The notes under the pieces: model-generated
What the model saw: only the letters and a program-made list of their open reading frames with translations
Told to the model about the DNA's origin: nothing
Databases searched by the model: none
Shown here: positions 17,344-24,699 of the stretch, piece after piece
Layout: the number at the start of each line of letters is the position of its first letter
Position numbering within the stretch: position 1 is the first letter of the stretch
NCBI GenBank assembly: GCA_964526635.1
Contig: CAZGLR010000020.1
Location: 1 to 35,268 of the forward strand
DNA from: CAZGLR01 sp964526635
GTDB lineage: Bacteria > Zixibacteria > MSB-5A5 > GN15 > JAAZOE01
Reading direction: 5' to 3'
Length of the DNA: 35,268 nt
Made by a program: the position numbers and the translations under genes

Positions 17344-17916
17344 CTACAGGTACTTGCTAAAGAAGTCGTGATCCAGTTGAAAGACCATGTCATTGGCGAT
17401 GAAGCGGATGACTCCACCCTGCCCGATGCCGATCAGCGAGGGAAACGACGCTACCCCGCAAAAATCATCGAGATCATAGGCGCTGCAATAAAGTACCTCA
17501 TAGCCATCGACATATTCATCGAGTTCGCCCAGATTGACCGAGTCGATATCGACGGCGGCCAAAATGGCGACGTGGTAACCGGCAGCGGCTTTCTGCGCCA
17601 TCTCTTCAATTGCCCAGCGCTTCATCAGCTTACTGCATGGTCCGCAGCCGGGCATGACCACGGCCATGACAGTTTTCTGATCGGCCAGCGCCTCGCTCAG
17701 CCGGGTCCATTCCCCCGATTGTTTCATAACCGGCAGGGCCGGAATGACATCGCCGACGATCATCGTCGTCCGGTTACGCAACACATCCGGTGTGAGATTA
17801 TAGGCGTTGCCCTTGAGGGCGAAGCCGGCCTGAATGCCGAGAAAGACAGAGATGAACATGATAAGCCCGCCGAGCAGAATATACCCGATCATGCGGCTCG
17901 AAGACAGGTGCCCCAT
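17344..17916 (-). CDS. Membrane-anchored thioredoxin-like protein (CGPC)
   Basis: The 190-residue protein has an uncleaved-looking N-terminal helix (about 10-32, IGYILLGGLIMFISVFLGIQ) and then a thioredoxin-fold domain outside the cytoplasm. The active site is MPGCGPC (C91, C94) and the cis-proline is in VASFPSL (P159). Extra cysteines (C144, C153) sit before the cis-proline, which is unusual for a plain thioredoxin. The CGPC dipeptide is that of reducing thioredoxins, but tethered homologues (ResA, TlpA, MauD types) act as reductants or isomerases for exported Cys proteins. The GAGG SD is about seven bases from the ATG. It precedes three genes for disulfide-rich secreted proteins on the same strand, so a role in folding them is the obvious inference. 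Confidence 0.82.
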   Translation of the reverse strand: MGHLSSSRMIGYILLGGLIMFISVFLGIQAGFALKGNAYNLTPDVLRNRTTMIVGDVIPALPVMKQSGEWTRLSEALADQKTVMAVVMPGCGPCSKLMKRWAIEEMAQKAAAGYHVAILAAVDIDSVNLGELDEYVDGYEVLYCSAYDLDDFCGVASFPSLIGIGQGGVIRFIANDMVFQLDHDFFSKYL

Positions 17917-17996
17917 ATGGTTACCTCAATATGGTTTGCAGTAGTGGGAGTTCAGGGGAGAGGCTGCTGCGTATCCCTGCAGCCGAATCCTTCCCT

Positions 17997-18096
17997 NNNN
18001 NNNNNNNNNNNNNNNNNNNNNNNNNNNNNNNNNNNNNNNNNNNNNNNNNNNNNNNNNNNNNNNNNNNNNNNNNNNNNNNNNNNNNNNNNNNNNNNN
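17997..18096. other. Assembly gap of 100 N
   Basis: Exactly 100 undetermined bases join two contigs, 80 bases upstream of the thioredoxin start and 160 before hutU. The true distance and any gene in it are unknown. The upstream end of the thioredoxin/Cys-rich unit may therefore be missing. Confidence 0.95.
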
Positions 18097-18187
18097 GAAA
18101 ATATAAATTAGTTAGCTTATAGGGTATATCGACACGATTTCCGGCACGGCGGGACTATTCATCGTCAATGCCGCCGGTAATATTCAA

Positions 18188-18214
18188 TTGACATACCGGG
18201 TATGGCGTTATAGT
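18188..18214 (+). promoter_or_regulatory. Sigma-70 promoter for hutU
   Basis: A perfect TTGACA (18188-18193) is followed after 15 bases by TATAGT (18209-18214), or after 17 by TAGTTT. It is 43 bases before the hutU ATG. The rest of 18097-18256 shows no gene and no clear operator. Confidence 0.5.
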
Positions 18215-18256
18215 TTATGACCTTGTAATTTATCCCCTAACGGTAGGTAGGCTGGC

Positions 18257-19909
18257 ATGAAATATACCCCGGTTTCCGCACCGCGCGGAATGACACTCAC
18301 CTGTAAAAGCTGGCAGCAGGAAGCCGCCCTGCGCATGCTCAACAATAATCTCGATGAGGAAGTCGCCGAAGATCCCAAGAACCTGATTATCTATGGTGGT
18401 TCGGGGAAGGCGGCCCGCAACTGGCAGGCATATCATCAAATCATAGATTCACTGAAGACGCTTGAGAACGACGAGACCCTTCTGATTCAGTCGGGTAAAC
18501 CGGTGGGGGTTTTTCAGACGCATGACTATGCTCCCCGCGTTCTAATCGCCAACAGCCATCTGGTACCGCACTGGGCCACCTGGGAGAAGTTCCGTCAGTT
18601 GGAAAAACTTGGTCTGATCATGTTTGGGCAAATGACTGCCGGAAGCTGGATTTACATCGGTTCTCAGGGGATCATCCAGGGGACCTTCGAGACGTTTGCG
18701 GCTGTCGCCGATCAGCATTTTGGCGGCGATCTGTCGGGACGCTGGATTCTGACCGGCGGCATGGGTGGCATGGGCGGCGCCCAGCCTCTGGCCGGTACCC
18801 TGAGCGGGGCGTCTATTCTGGTTGTCGAAGCCGATGAAGACCGTATCAATCGCCGGGTAAAAATCGGCTATTGCGACGCAAAGGTCAAAACCCTGGATAA
18901 GGCGCTAAAACTGATCAAGGAAGCAACCGCCGCCAAAACGCCGATGTCGATCGGTCTGGTCGGCAATTGCGCCGAAATCTTCCCGGAAATCTTCCGACGC
19001 GGTATGATTCCGGATGTCGTTACCGACCAGACCTCGGCGCATGATGAACTCAACGGCTATATCCCCGAGGGACTGACGGTCAGCGAAGCCGTCAAGCTTC
19101 GCAAAAAAAGCCCCAATGATTACATCAAGAGGTCTTATGCCTCGATAGTGCGCCATTGTGAAGCGATGATCCGCTTTCAGAAGGCCGGATCGATAGTGTT
19201 CGATTATGGCAACAACCTGCGCGGCCAGGCCAAAAAGGGCGGCCTGAGCAACGCCTTTGATTTTCCCGGCTTTGTCCCGGCCTATGTCCGGCCGCTATTC
19301 TGCAGCGGTAAGGGACCGTTTCGCTGGGCGGCCCTTTCAGGTGATCCCAAAGATATTCATATCACCGACGAGATTATCCTGAAGGAATTCAAGTACAACG
19401 AAATGCTGATCCGCTGGATTAAGATGGCTCGCGAAAAGATTCCGTTCCAGGGGCTGCCGGCGCGCATTTGCTGGCTGGGCTATGGTGAGCGGGCTAAATT
19501 CGGCGATATCCTCAATCGCTACGTTAAATCCGGCAAAATCTCGGCACCGGTGGTTATCGGCCGCGACCATCTCGACTGCGGTTCAGTGGCCAGTCCGTAT
19601 CGTGAGACTGAAGGCATGCTCGACGGTTCCGATGCTATCGCCGACTGGCCGTTGCTCAATGGCCTGCTCAACTGCGCCTCCGGCGCCAGCTGGGTGTCGA
19701 TTCATCACGGCGGCGGCGTGGGAATTGGCAATGCTATTCATGCCGGTATGGTTGTCGTGGCCGACGGCAGCGCCCAGATGAAGAAACGGCTCAACCGGGT
19801 GCTGACCAACGATCCCGGTATCGGGGTAGCCCGTCATGCCGATGCCGGCTATAAGGAAGCCAGAGAATTCGCCAAAGAAAAGGGTATTAACATCCCGGGA
19901 CTGAAGTAA
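18257..19909 (+). CDS. hutU: Urocanate hydratase
   Basis: The enzyme adds water to urocanate to give imidazolonepropionate, the second step of histidine breakdown, in the cytoplasm. At 550 residues it has the usual full length. The NAD+-binding glycine cluster ITGGMGGMGGAQPLAG is near residue 175, QSGKPVGVFQTH near 80, and the conserved C-terminal SIHHGGGVGIGNAIHAG and FDYGNNLRGQA segments are intact. ATG at 18257 has a weak SD (GGTAGG). hutI follows four bases after the stop, so the two form an operon. No histidine ammonia-lyase (hutH) or hutG lies in the window, so the pathway must be completed elsewhere or across the assembly gap. Confidence 0.97.
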   Translation: MKYTPVSAPRGMTLTCKSWQQEAALRMLNNNLDEEVAEDPKNLIIYGGSGKAARNWQAYHQIIDSLKTLENDETLLIQSGKPVGVFQTHDYAPRVLIANSHLVPHWATWEKFRQLEKLGLIMFGQMTAGSWIYIGSQGIIQGTFETFAAVADQHFGGDLSGRWILTGGMGGMGGAQPLAGTLSGASILVVEADEDRINRRVKIGYCDAKVKTLDKALKLIKEATAAKTPMSIGLVGNCAEIFPEIFRRGMIPDVVTDQTSAHDELNGYIPEGLTVSEAVKLRKKSPNDYIKRSYASIVRHCEAMIRFQKAGSIVFDYGNNLRGQAKKGGLSNAFDFPGFVPAYVRPLFCSGKGPFRWAALSGDPKDIHITDEIILKEFKYNEMLIRWIKMAREKIPFQGLPARICWLGYGERAKFGDILNRYVKSGKISAPVVIGRDHLDCGSVASPYRETEGMLDGSDAIADWPLLNGLLNCASGASWVSIHHGGGVGIGNAIHAGMVVVADGSAQMKKRLNRVLTNDPGIGVARHADAGYKEAREFAKEKGINIPGLK

Positions 19910-19913
19910 TCGT

Positions 19914-21185
19914 ATGCCGAAGACTATCAAACGGACCACGCTTTTGGTCAAAAATATCGGGCAGTTGATCACCATGCAGGGTCCGGTCCCCCGCCGCGGT
20001 CGTGAAATGGCCGAAATCGGGCTTATTGAAGACGGTGCCATCGCTGTTTCGGGAACTGAAATCACGGCTGTCGGGAAAAGCGATGATATTGCCGGTAAAG
20101 TTGACCTGGCTGAGCATTGTGTTGTCATCTCGGCTGAGAACAACGTGGTTACCCCGGGCTTCATTGATCCCCATACTCATCCGGTGTTCGCCCGCACCCG
20201 CGAGGCCGAATTCGAAATGCGCATACAAGGCAAGGGCTACATGGAAATCGCGCAGGCCGGCGGCGGTATCCGTTCGTCGGTGCGGCATCTCCGCGAAACA
20301 TCCTCCGAGCAGCTCTATGCCAACGCCCGGAAAACGGTTGACGCCCTGATGCACTATGGCGTCACCACCATGGAAGCCAAATCCGGCTACGGTCTTGACA
20401 CCCAGGCCGAAATCAAGTCACTGGAAGTGATCGCCAAATTGAATGAAATCGGGCCGATGGAGCTGCATCCGACTTTCCTTGGCGCCCATGAGGTGCCCGA
20501 TGAGTACCGTGACAAACGGGATGAATACATCGAATTAGTCATCAATGAGATGATCCCGGCTGTGGCCGAGAAAAAACTGGCGGTATTCTGTGATGTCTTC
20601 TGTGAAGCGGGAGTTTTTACCGTTGATGAATCCCGCCGGATTCTGCTGGCGGCCAGGGAAGCCGGCATGATTCCCAAGCTGCATGCTGACGAACTTAAAT
20701 CGACCGGTGGCGCGGAACTGGCCGTGGAAATCGGCGCCATATCGGCTGATCATCTCATGCATATTTCCGAGCAGGGTATCGATATGATGGCCGGTTCGGA
20801 TACCGTGGCGGTTCTCCTGCCGGGAACAACCTTTGCGCTCGCCTCAGCCGAGGCCGCGCCGGCCCGCAAAATGATCGAACGGGGAGTGACAGTCGCCCTC
20901 TCGACCGATTGCAATCCGGGATCATCGATGACCGAATCGCTGCCGATGATTATTACTCTGGCAGCGGTTAAGTTGAAAATGACAGCGGCTGAATCGATTT
21001 CGGCGGTTACTGTTAATGCCGCCTGTGCAATCAATCAGGGTGCTCGCCTGGGCCGTCTTGAGACTGGTCTGCCGGCTGATATAACTGTCTGGAATATGGC
21101 CGATTATCGGGAACTCCCGTACCATTACGGGGTAAATCTGGTACAGATGGTCATCAAAAACGGTAAGGTTGTGGTGGAACGATGA
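19914..21185 (+). CDS. hutI: Imidazolonepropionase
   Basis: This 423-residue amidohydrolase-superfamily enzyme hydrolyses imidazolone-5-propionate to N-formimino-L-glutamate, the third histidine-degradation step. The metal-binding HxH is in GFIDPHTHP (H87, H89). The catalytic region has KLHADELKSTGG and the metal-binding aspartate in LSTDCNPGSSMT, all typical of HutI. Its ATG lies four bases after hutU. Its own stop overlaps the following ATG as ATGA, coupling it to the LptE-like lipoprotein gene. No regulator (HutC or HutP) is visible. Confidence 0.97.
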   Translation: MPKTIKRTTLLVKNIGQLITMQGPVPRRGREMAEIGLIEDGAIAVSGTEITAVGKSDDIAGKVDLAEHCVVISAENNVVTPGFIDPHTHPVFARTREAEFEMRIQGKGYMEIAQAGGGIRSSVRHLRETSSEQLYANARKTVDALMHYGVTTMEAKSGYGLDTQAEIKSLEVIAKLNEIGPMELHPTFLGAHEVPDEYRDKRDEYIELVINEMIPAVAEKKLAVFCDVFCEAGVFTVDESRRILLAAREAGMIPKLHADELKSTGGAELAVEIGAISADHLMHISEQGIDMMAGSDTVAVLLPGTTFALASAEAAPARKMIERGVTVALSTDCNPGSSMTESLPMIITLAAVKLKMTAAESISAVTVNAACAINQGARLGRLETGLPADITVWNMADYRELPYHYGVNLVQMVIKNGKVVVER

Positions 21186-21676
21186 AAACAGCGGCCGTGA
21201 CGATACTGGTCGCCGCTGCGCTCAGTCTGGGCGGGTGCTTCTATTCTTTTTCCGATAAAGGCAGTCTCGACTTTGAATCGGTGCATATCTCTCAGGTTAA
21301 TTTCCAGCAGGAAGCGGCGGCTGAATTCGAGTTTGCCGATCGCCTGACAGATGCCCTTGTCGATGTTTTTATTGCTGATAATATAATCGAAGTCAGCGAT
21401 GAATCCCGGGCCGAAGCGATTCTCGAAACCACCGTAACCGATTACCGCCGTGAGCCTCATACGTATGACGCCAATGAAAATGTCAGCAAGTATGCCGTCC
21501 GGGTGAGTATTGTCACCAAAGCCCGGAAGCCGGATTCTGAGGATCTCTACTGGCAGGAAGATTTTTTCGGAGAGGGTATTTATGACGCCGCTACCGAAAC
21601 CGATGAAGAAGGAAAAGGACGGGTTATCGAGATCCTGACGCAATATATCCTTGACCGGGCCACCAAAAGTTGGTAA
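21182..21676 (+). CDS. lptE: LptE-like LPS-assembly lipoprotein
   Basis: The 164-residue protein has a lipoprotein signal peptide with the lipobox LGGC, whose cysteine is near residue 19 and should be lipidated. The mature part reads HISQVNF, FADRLTDALVDVFIADN, AEAILETTVTDYRREPHTYD, then LYWQEDFFGEG. This is the order seen in LptE-type proteins that plug the LptD barrel and help place lipopolysaccharide in the outer leaflet. The start overlaps the hutI stop (ATGA), an odd coupling for a catabolic gene and an envelope gene. The assignment is by pattern. LptE is poorly conserved, so a search would be wise. Confidence 0.78.
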   Translation: MKTAAVTILVAAALSLGGCFYSFSDKGSLDFESVHISQVNFQQEAAAEFEFADRLTDALVDVFIADNIIEVSDESRAEAILETTVTDYRREPHTYDANENVSKYAVRVSIVTKARKPDSEDLYWQEDFFGEGIYDAATETDEEGKGRVIEILTQYILDRATKSW

Positions 21677-21723
21677 ATCGCTGTTGTTTTGGATAATATC
21701 GTCAAACCGGTCGTCTCGAAATA

Positions 21724-21732
21724 TGGTATAAC
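21724..21732 (+). promoter_or_regulatory. Possible extended -10 promoter before the PorV-like gene
   Basis: TGGTATAAC (extended -10 TGn plus TATAAC at 21727-21732) lies 57 bases before the GTG at 21790. No good -35 is seen, as is usual for extended -10 promoters. It would separate the porV unit from hutUI-lptE. Confidence 0.35.
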
Positions 21733-21789
21733 CTGTAATGGCCGGGTCTGCCCCGGTCGCGGCATACATACAAAACAAAGGACTCAACC

Positions 21790-22776
21790 GTGGTGATATC
21801 ATCAGTGTACCCCTCCCGATTCAGCCGTCTGACCGCAATCGTATCACTGATTCTCGGTTTGTCTGTTCTCCTGAGTGGGCCGGCCGGGGCGATTAATGAA
21901 AAGGCCGGGACCACCGCGTTTTCATTCCTCAAGCTCGGCGTCGGGGCCAAGGCCGTCGCCATGGGCGGAGCCTTTACCGCCGTGGCCGATGATCCCTCGA
22001 CGATGTACTATAATCCCGCCGGGACAGTCGATTTAACCGGACGCCATTTCCTGGCCGGATATCACAACTATGTCCTTGATGTACAGTCCGGCTTTGTGGC
22101 CTATTCGCAGCCGTTTCTGGGCGACAAACGGATCGGTTTTTTTATCGATTATTTAAATTTCGGCGAGTTCACCCGCACCAATGCTGTGGGGGAAATCATC
22201 GAGGATGATCCCACTTTTTCGGGAAGCGATTTTATGCTGGGTGTGCATGGCTCCATGCGGATACTCCCTGAGCTTTCGGCCGGTATCAATCTTAAGTTTA
22301 TTACCGAATACGCTGATTCCAATTCGTCCGAGGCACTTGCCGCCGATATCGGGCTGCTGTATCGCTTTGCCGATTCGCTGACGTCGATTGGGGTGTCAGC
22401 ATATAACCTGGGTGGAGTAATTTCCGGTTTTTCCGGTTCGTTGCGCAAAGATAAGATCCCGACCGGGGTGCGCCTGGGTGTGGCCCATGCCCTGCGCGAG
22501 CTGCCGGTGGTAGTGGCGCTCGATGGCGTCGTGCCCAATGACAATGATCCATACGTCAATGTCGGGCTGGAATTGTATGAGCTGCAACCGCTCTACCTGC
22601 GACTGGGATATTCCACGTTTGGCGAAAATTATAAAGTCGGTGAAGACAATGAATTCCTGGCCGGGTTTGCCGCCGGTTTCGGCCTTGATTATAAAACCTA
22701 TCATTTTTCGTACGCCTTTGTGCCGTATCTCGACCTGGGTACCAGCCATAGGGTGACGATAACCGGGAGGTTTTAG
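21790..22776 (+). CDS. PorV/PorQ-family outer-membrane protein
   Basis: The 328-residue protein has a signal peptide (ending near GPAGA) and a FadL-like beta-barrel. The conserved N-terminal segment KLGVGAKAVAMGGAFTAVADDPSTMYYNPAG is typical of PorV/PorQ-type proteins of the FCB group, and regular beta strands run to a final aromatic RF. PorV homologues shuttle or anchor proteins handled by the type IX secretion system, but the family also occurs without it. The start is a GTG at 21790, preceded by AAGGA at seven bases; a second GTG follows directly. A short lipoprotein gene starts right after its stop. Confidence 0.88.
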   Translation: MVISSVYPSRFSRLTAIVSLILGLSVLLSGPAGAINEKAGTTAFSFLKLGVGAKAVAMGGAFTAVADDPSTMYYNPAGTVDLTGRHFLAGYHNYVLDVQSGFVAYSQPFLGDKRIGFFIDYLNFGEFTRTNAVGEIIEDDPTFSGSDFMLGVHGSMRILPELSAGINLKFITEYADSNSSEALAADIGLLYRFADSLTSIGVSAYNLGGVISGFSGSLRKDKIPTGVRLGVAHALRELPVVVALDGVVPNDNDPYVNVGLELYELQPLYLRLGYSTFGENYKVGEDNEFLAGFAAGFGLDYKTYHFSYAFVPYLDLGTSHRVTITGRF

Positions 22777-23265
22777 ATGATGCGGAAATCGCTGGTTGCT
22801 GTCGTTATCATGATCTCCATGATCTCAATCCTGACCATGCTGTCCGGATGCGGTGGCGGTCGCGGGAATACCTCCGCGGAAGAAGATGCCCGCCGGACTG
22901 TGATTCGTTTCTTTGGCGCTATGCAGGAGAGCGACCGCGAGTATATTGCCGAACACCTTGATTTCGATGCGGTGCTGTCGAATACGAATCGTGATTATGC
23001 GCTGCAAATGGACTCGGTACGCACGTTTGAATCATCCGAGGAAATTATCGATGATTTGACCGAGGGCGGATTGACGTACGACAAATGGTTCGCTATGCAG
23101 CGGGTAGTCAATGATGTAAATGCCGAAAATGATACCGCCCTGGTGACAGTGTCGTTTATCAGTCCGGAGACCAATACCCAGTATCTCAACAAATGGGGTC
23201 TGTATCGGACTGACGAGGGTATCTGGAAGATCTTTAATTTCAAGATGATCGGGGACGACGAGTAA
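22777..23265 (+). CDS. Lipoprotein with NTF2-like/DUF4878-like domain
   Basis: The 162-residue protein has a lipobox LSGC (Cys near residue 25), followed by a Gly-rich spacer. The mature part begins ARRTVIRFFGAMQESDREYIAEHLDF and ends in strands DTALVTVSF and GIWKIFNFKMIG. This alpha-then-beta order, ending in a tryptophan, is the look of NTF2-like folds such as DUF4878, often found in lipoproteins; ligand and role are unknown. It starts immediately after the PorV-like stop (TAG-ATG), so the two are translationally coupled and may act together at the outer membrane. The 314 bases that follow (23266-23579) hold no supported gene, only A-rich sequence and a terminator. Confidence 0.75.
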   Translation: MMRKSLVAVVIMISMISILTMLSGCGGGRGNTSAEEDARRTVIRFFGAMQESDREYIAEHLDFDAVLSNTNRDYALQMDSVRTFESSEEIIDDLTEGGLTYDKWFAMQRVVNDVNAENDTALVTVSFISPETNTQYLNKWGLYRTDEGIWKIFNFKMIGDDE

Positions 23266-23520
23266 TCTGATCAATAGTATTTGGGGATCACACGGGTATT
23301 TCTCTACCACAGCATTTTTTTGCAGGGTATCATAAAACGAAAAAAACCTCAAGAAAAAAAGAAGCCTGCCGGCGATGTTACGGAGATAGAGGGGGAATCC
23401 CCGCAGAACATCACGGATTGCCGACAAACTTCCATAGAATTAATACGTAATGACGGCCAAATTGTCAAGGAATTTGCCGTCATATCCTTGCCCGAATTGG
23501 TTAAGATGTTGGCCTGCAAC

Positions 23521-23545
23521 AAAAAACCCGCCGAGGCGGGTCTTT
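23521..23545. terminator. Rho-independent terminator, best on the minus strand
   Basis: The stem CCCGCC (23527-23532) with GGCGGG (23535-23540) is flanked by six A on its left, which makes a TTTTTT tract on the minus strand right after the stem. It lies 40 bases past the stop of the minus-strand haem-type lipoprotein and probably ends that transcript. On the plus strand the tail is a weak TCTTTA, which may also end the porV unit. Confidence 0.8.
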
Positions 23546-23579
23546 ATGTAATTCAATATTAGGATCGAAATTTATCTGA

Positions 23580-24629
23580 TTATTCAAAGATCAGATAAAA
23601 TGGCGCGACGCCATGATGTTCAATTCCGTTGTTATTACATAGCGCTATGGAAATCTCGACCGAGTCGCGGGCGGCGAAATCAAAATCGATATCAGCGATG
23701 TCGGCCGTTGTCAGGCTTCGTCGAAACACCACTGTCCAGTGGGTGCCATCGTGTTCCGATATTGCCGCCACATCCCAGCGGGAGCCATTGGTGCCACTGA
23801 GGTCGTAAATAAAATATCCCGGCATATACAGGCCGGTGGTGTCAGAGCCGCTGATTTCGACCCACTGGAGGTCGTCGTTGTAGGCAATGAAACCGTCGCT
23901 TTCCAAAAGGCTGACACCGGTATAGGCGGTAGTATCGACATGCATGAATTCCGGTTTTGGCAGCAGGTCATCGTAATTGGGGAAATACAGTTGATCGATG
24001 AGTTGATCACGCGCATCGCTTTCCACCATCGTGGTTGTCAACCGCTGATCCTCGGCCAGGTTGGCCAGTCCGGTGCGATGCGCTTTCCAGTGCCAGATAT
24101 CGGCGGCATCGCCGGTGTTGCCGTAGAATTTCCGCCCGGCCGATGACGTATCGGTATGGCAAAAGGTGGCGCAGTCGGCGCCGTTGGTACCGCTCTTATC
24201 AAAGAGAATATAGATGCGATCTTCATTGCGGACGTCAGTGGTATCGATCTGTTCCCATTGATAAATCTGATTGATGAGACGCGCCCGCAATTCACCGAAT
24301 TTATTGTTTTTGCTGTCGTCATTCCAGCGGCAGCGGAGGTAGAGAACGGTATCATCGGCAATCAAGCCCTTGATTTCCAGATTCAGGGAAGTCGTAAATC
24401 CGACGTTGGCGTTGTAGGCGTTTCTGGTACCGATGGGAATGACGACCCCGTTGATCGAATCCCATACCACTGAATTCACCGAGCCGGTGCCGGGATCCTG
24501 ATGGTCGCCGATAACAACCCGGTAGGCGACCGGTCCGGGATCGGTGCCGTTGTCATCGCTGCTGCTGCATCCCATTAGAGACAGGATGAGAAACGAAAAT
24601 AACAGAGAAAACAAACAGATGCTGCGCAT
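23580..24629 (-). CDS. Ethylbenzene-dehydrogenase-like haem-binding lipoprotein with CX3CH
   Basis: From the ATG at 24627-24629 (GGAGG four bases upstream) the product has 349 residues; a longer start at 24716 has no signal peptide and overlaps the phosphatase gene. The lipobox is LMGC with C21. The domain resembles the haem-binding gamma-subunit-like EB_dh family: a short edge of strands, NGADCATFCH with the cysteines at 153 and 157 and the histidine at 158, then DIWHWKA and a final beta region ending NGIEHHGVAPFYLIF. The CX3CH motif is one residue longer than the usual CXXCH of cytochrome c, but it occurs in this family. A periplasmic haem protein for respiration or redox sensing is likely. 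A paralogue is at 30045-31268. Confidence 0.8.
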   Translation of the reverse strand: MRSICLFSLLFSFLILSLMGCSSSDDNGTDPGPVAYRVVIGDHQDPGTGSVNSVVWDSINGVVIPIGTRNAYNANVGFTTSLNLEIKGLIADDTVLYLRCRWNDDSKNNKFGELRARLINQIYQWEQIDTTDVRNEDRIYILFDKSGTNGADCATFCHTDTSSAGRKFYGNTGDAADIWHWKAHRTGLANLAEDQRLTTTMVESDARDQLIDQLYFPNYDDLLPKPEFMHVDTTAYTGVSLLESDGFIAYNDDLQWVEISGSDTTGLYMPGYFIYDLSGTNGSRWDVAAISEHDGTHWTVVFRRSLTTADIADIDFDFAARDSVEISIALCNNNGIEHHGVAPFYLIFE

Positions 24630-24699
24630 AATACCTCCAGTCAAGAACAGGCCAGGTCCAGCAATATAAACCAAATTCCCGGATTTCTCAAGTAGCAGG

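Noticed and set aside
17272..18111. Plus-strand ORF of 279 residues spanning the N gap
   Set aside because: Part of its length is undetermined bases and the rest is antisense to the thioredoxin-like gene, so openness there is meaningless.
21125..21802. Minus-strand ORF of 225 residues over the lptE-like gene
   Set aside because: It is antisense to a lipoprotein with a lipobox and a coupled start, and it shows no domain features of its own.
23281..23562. 93-residue plus-strand ORF after the lipoprotein gene
   Set aside because: It runs through the terminator hairpin, is Lys-rich from A-runs, and has no convincing SD or family features.
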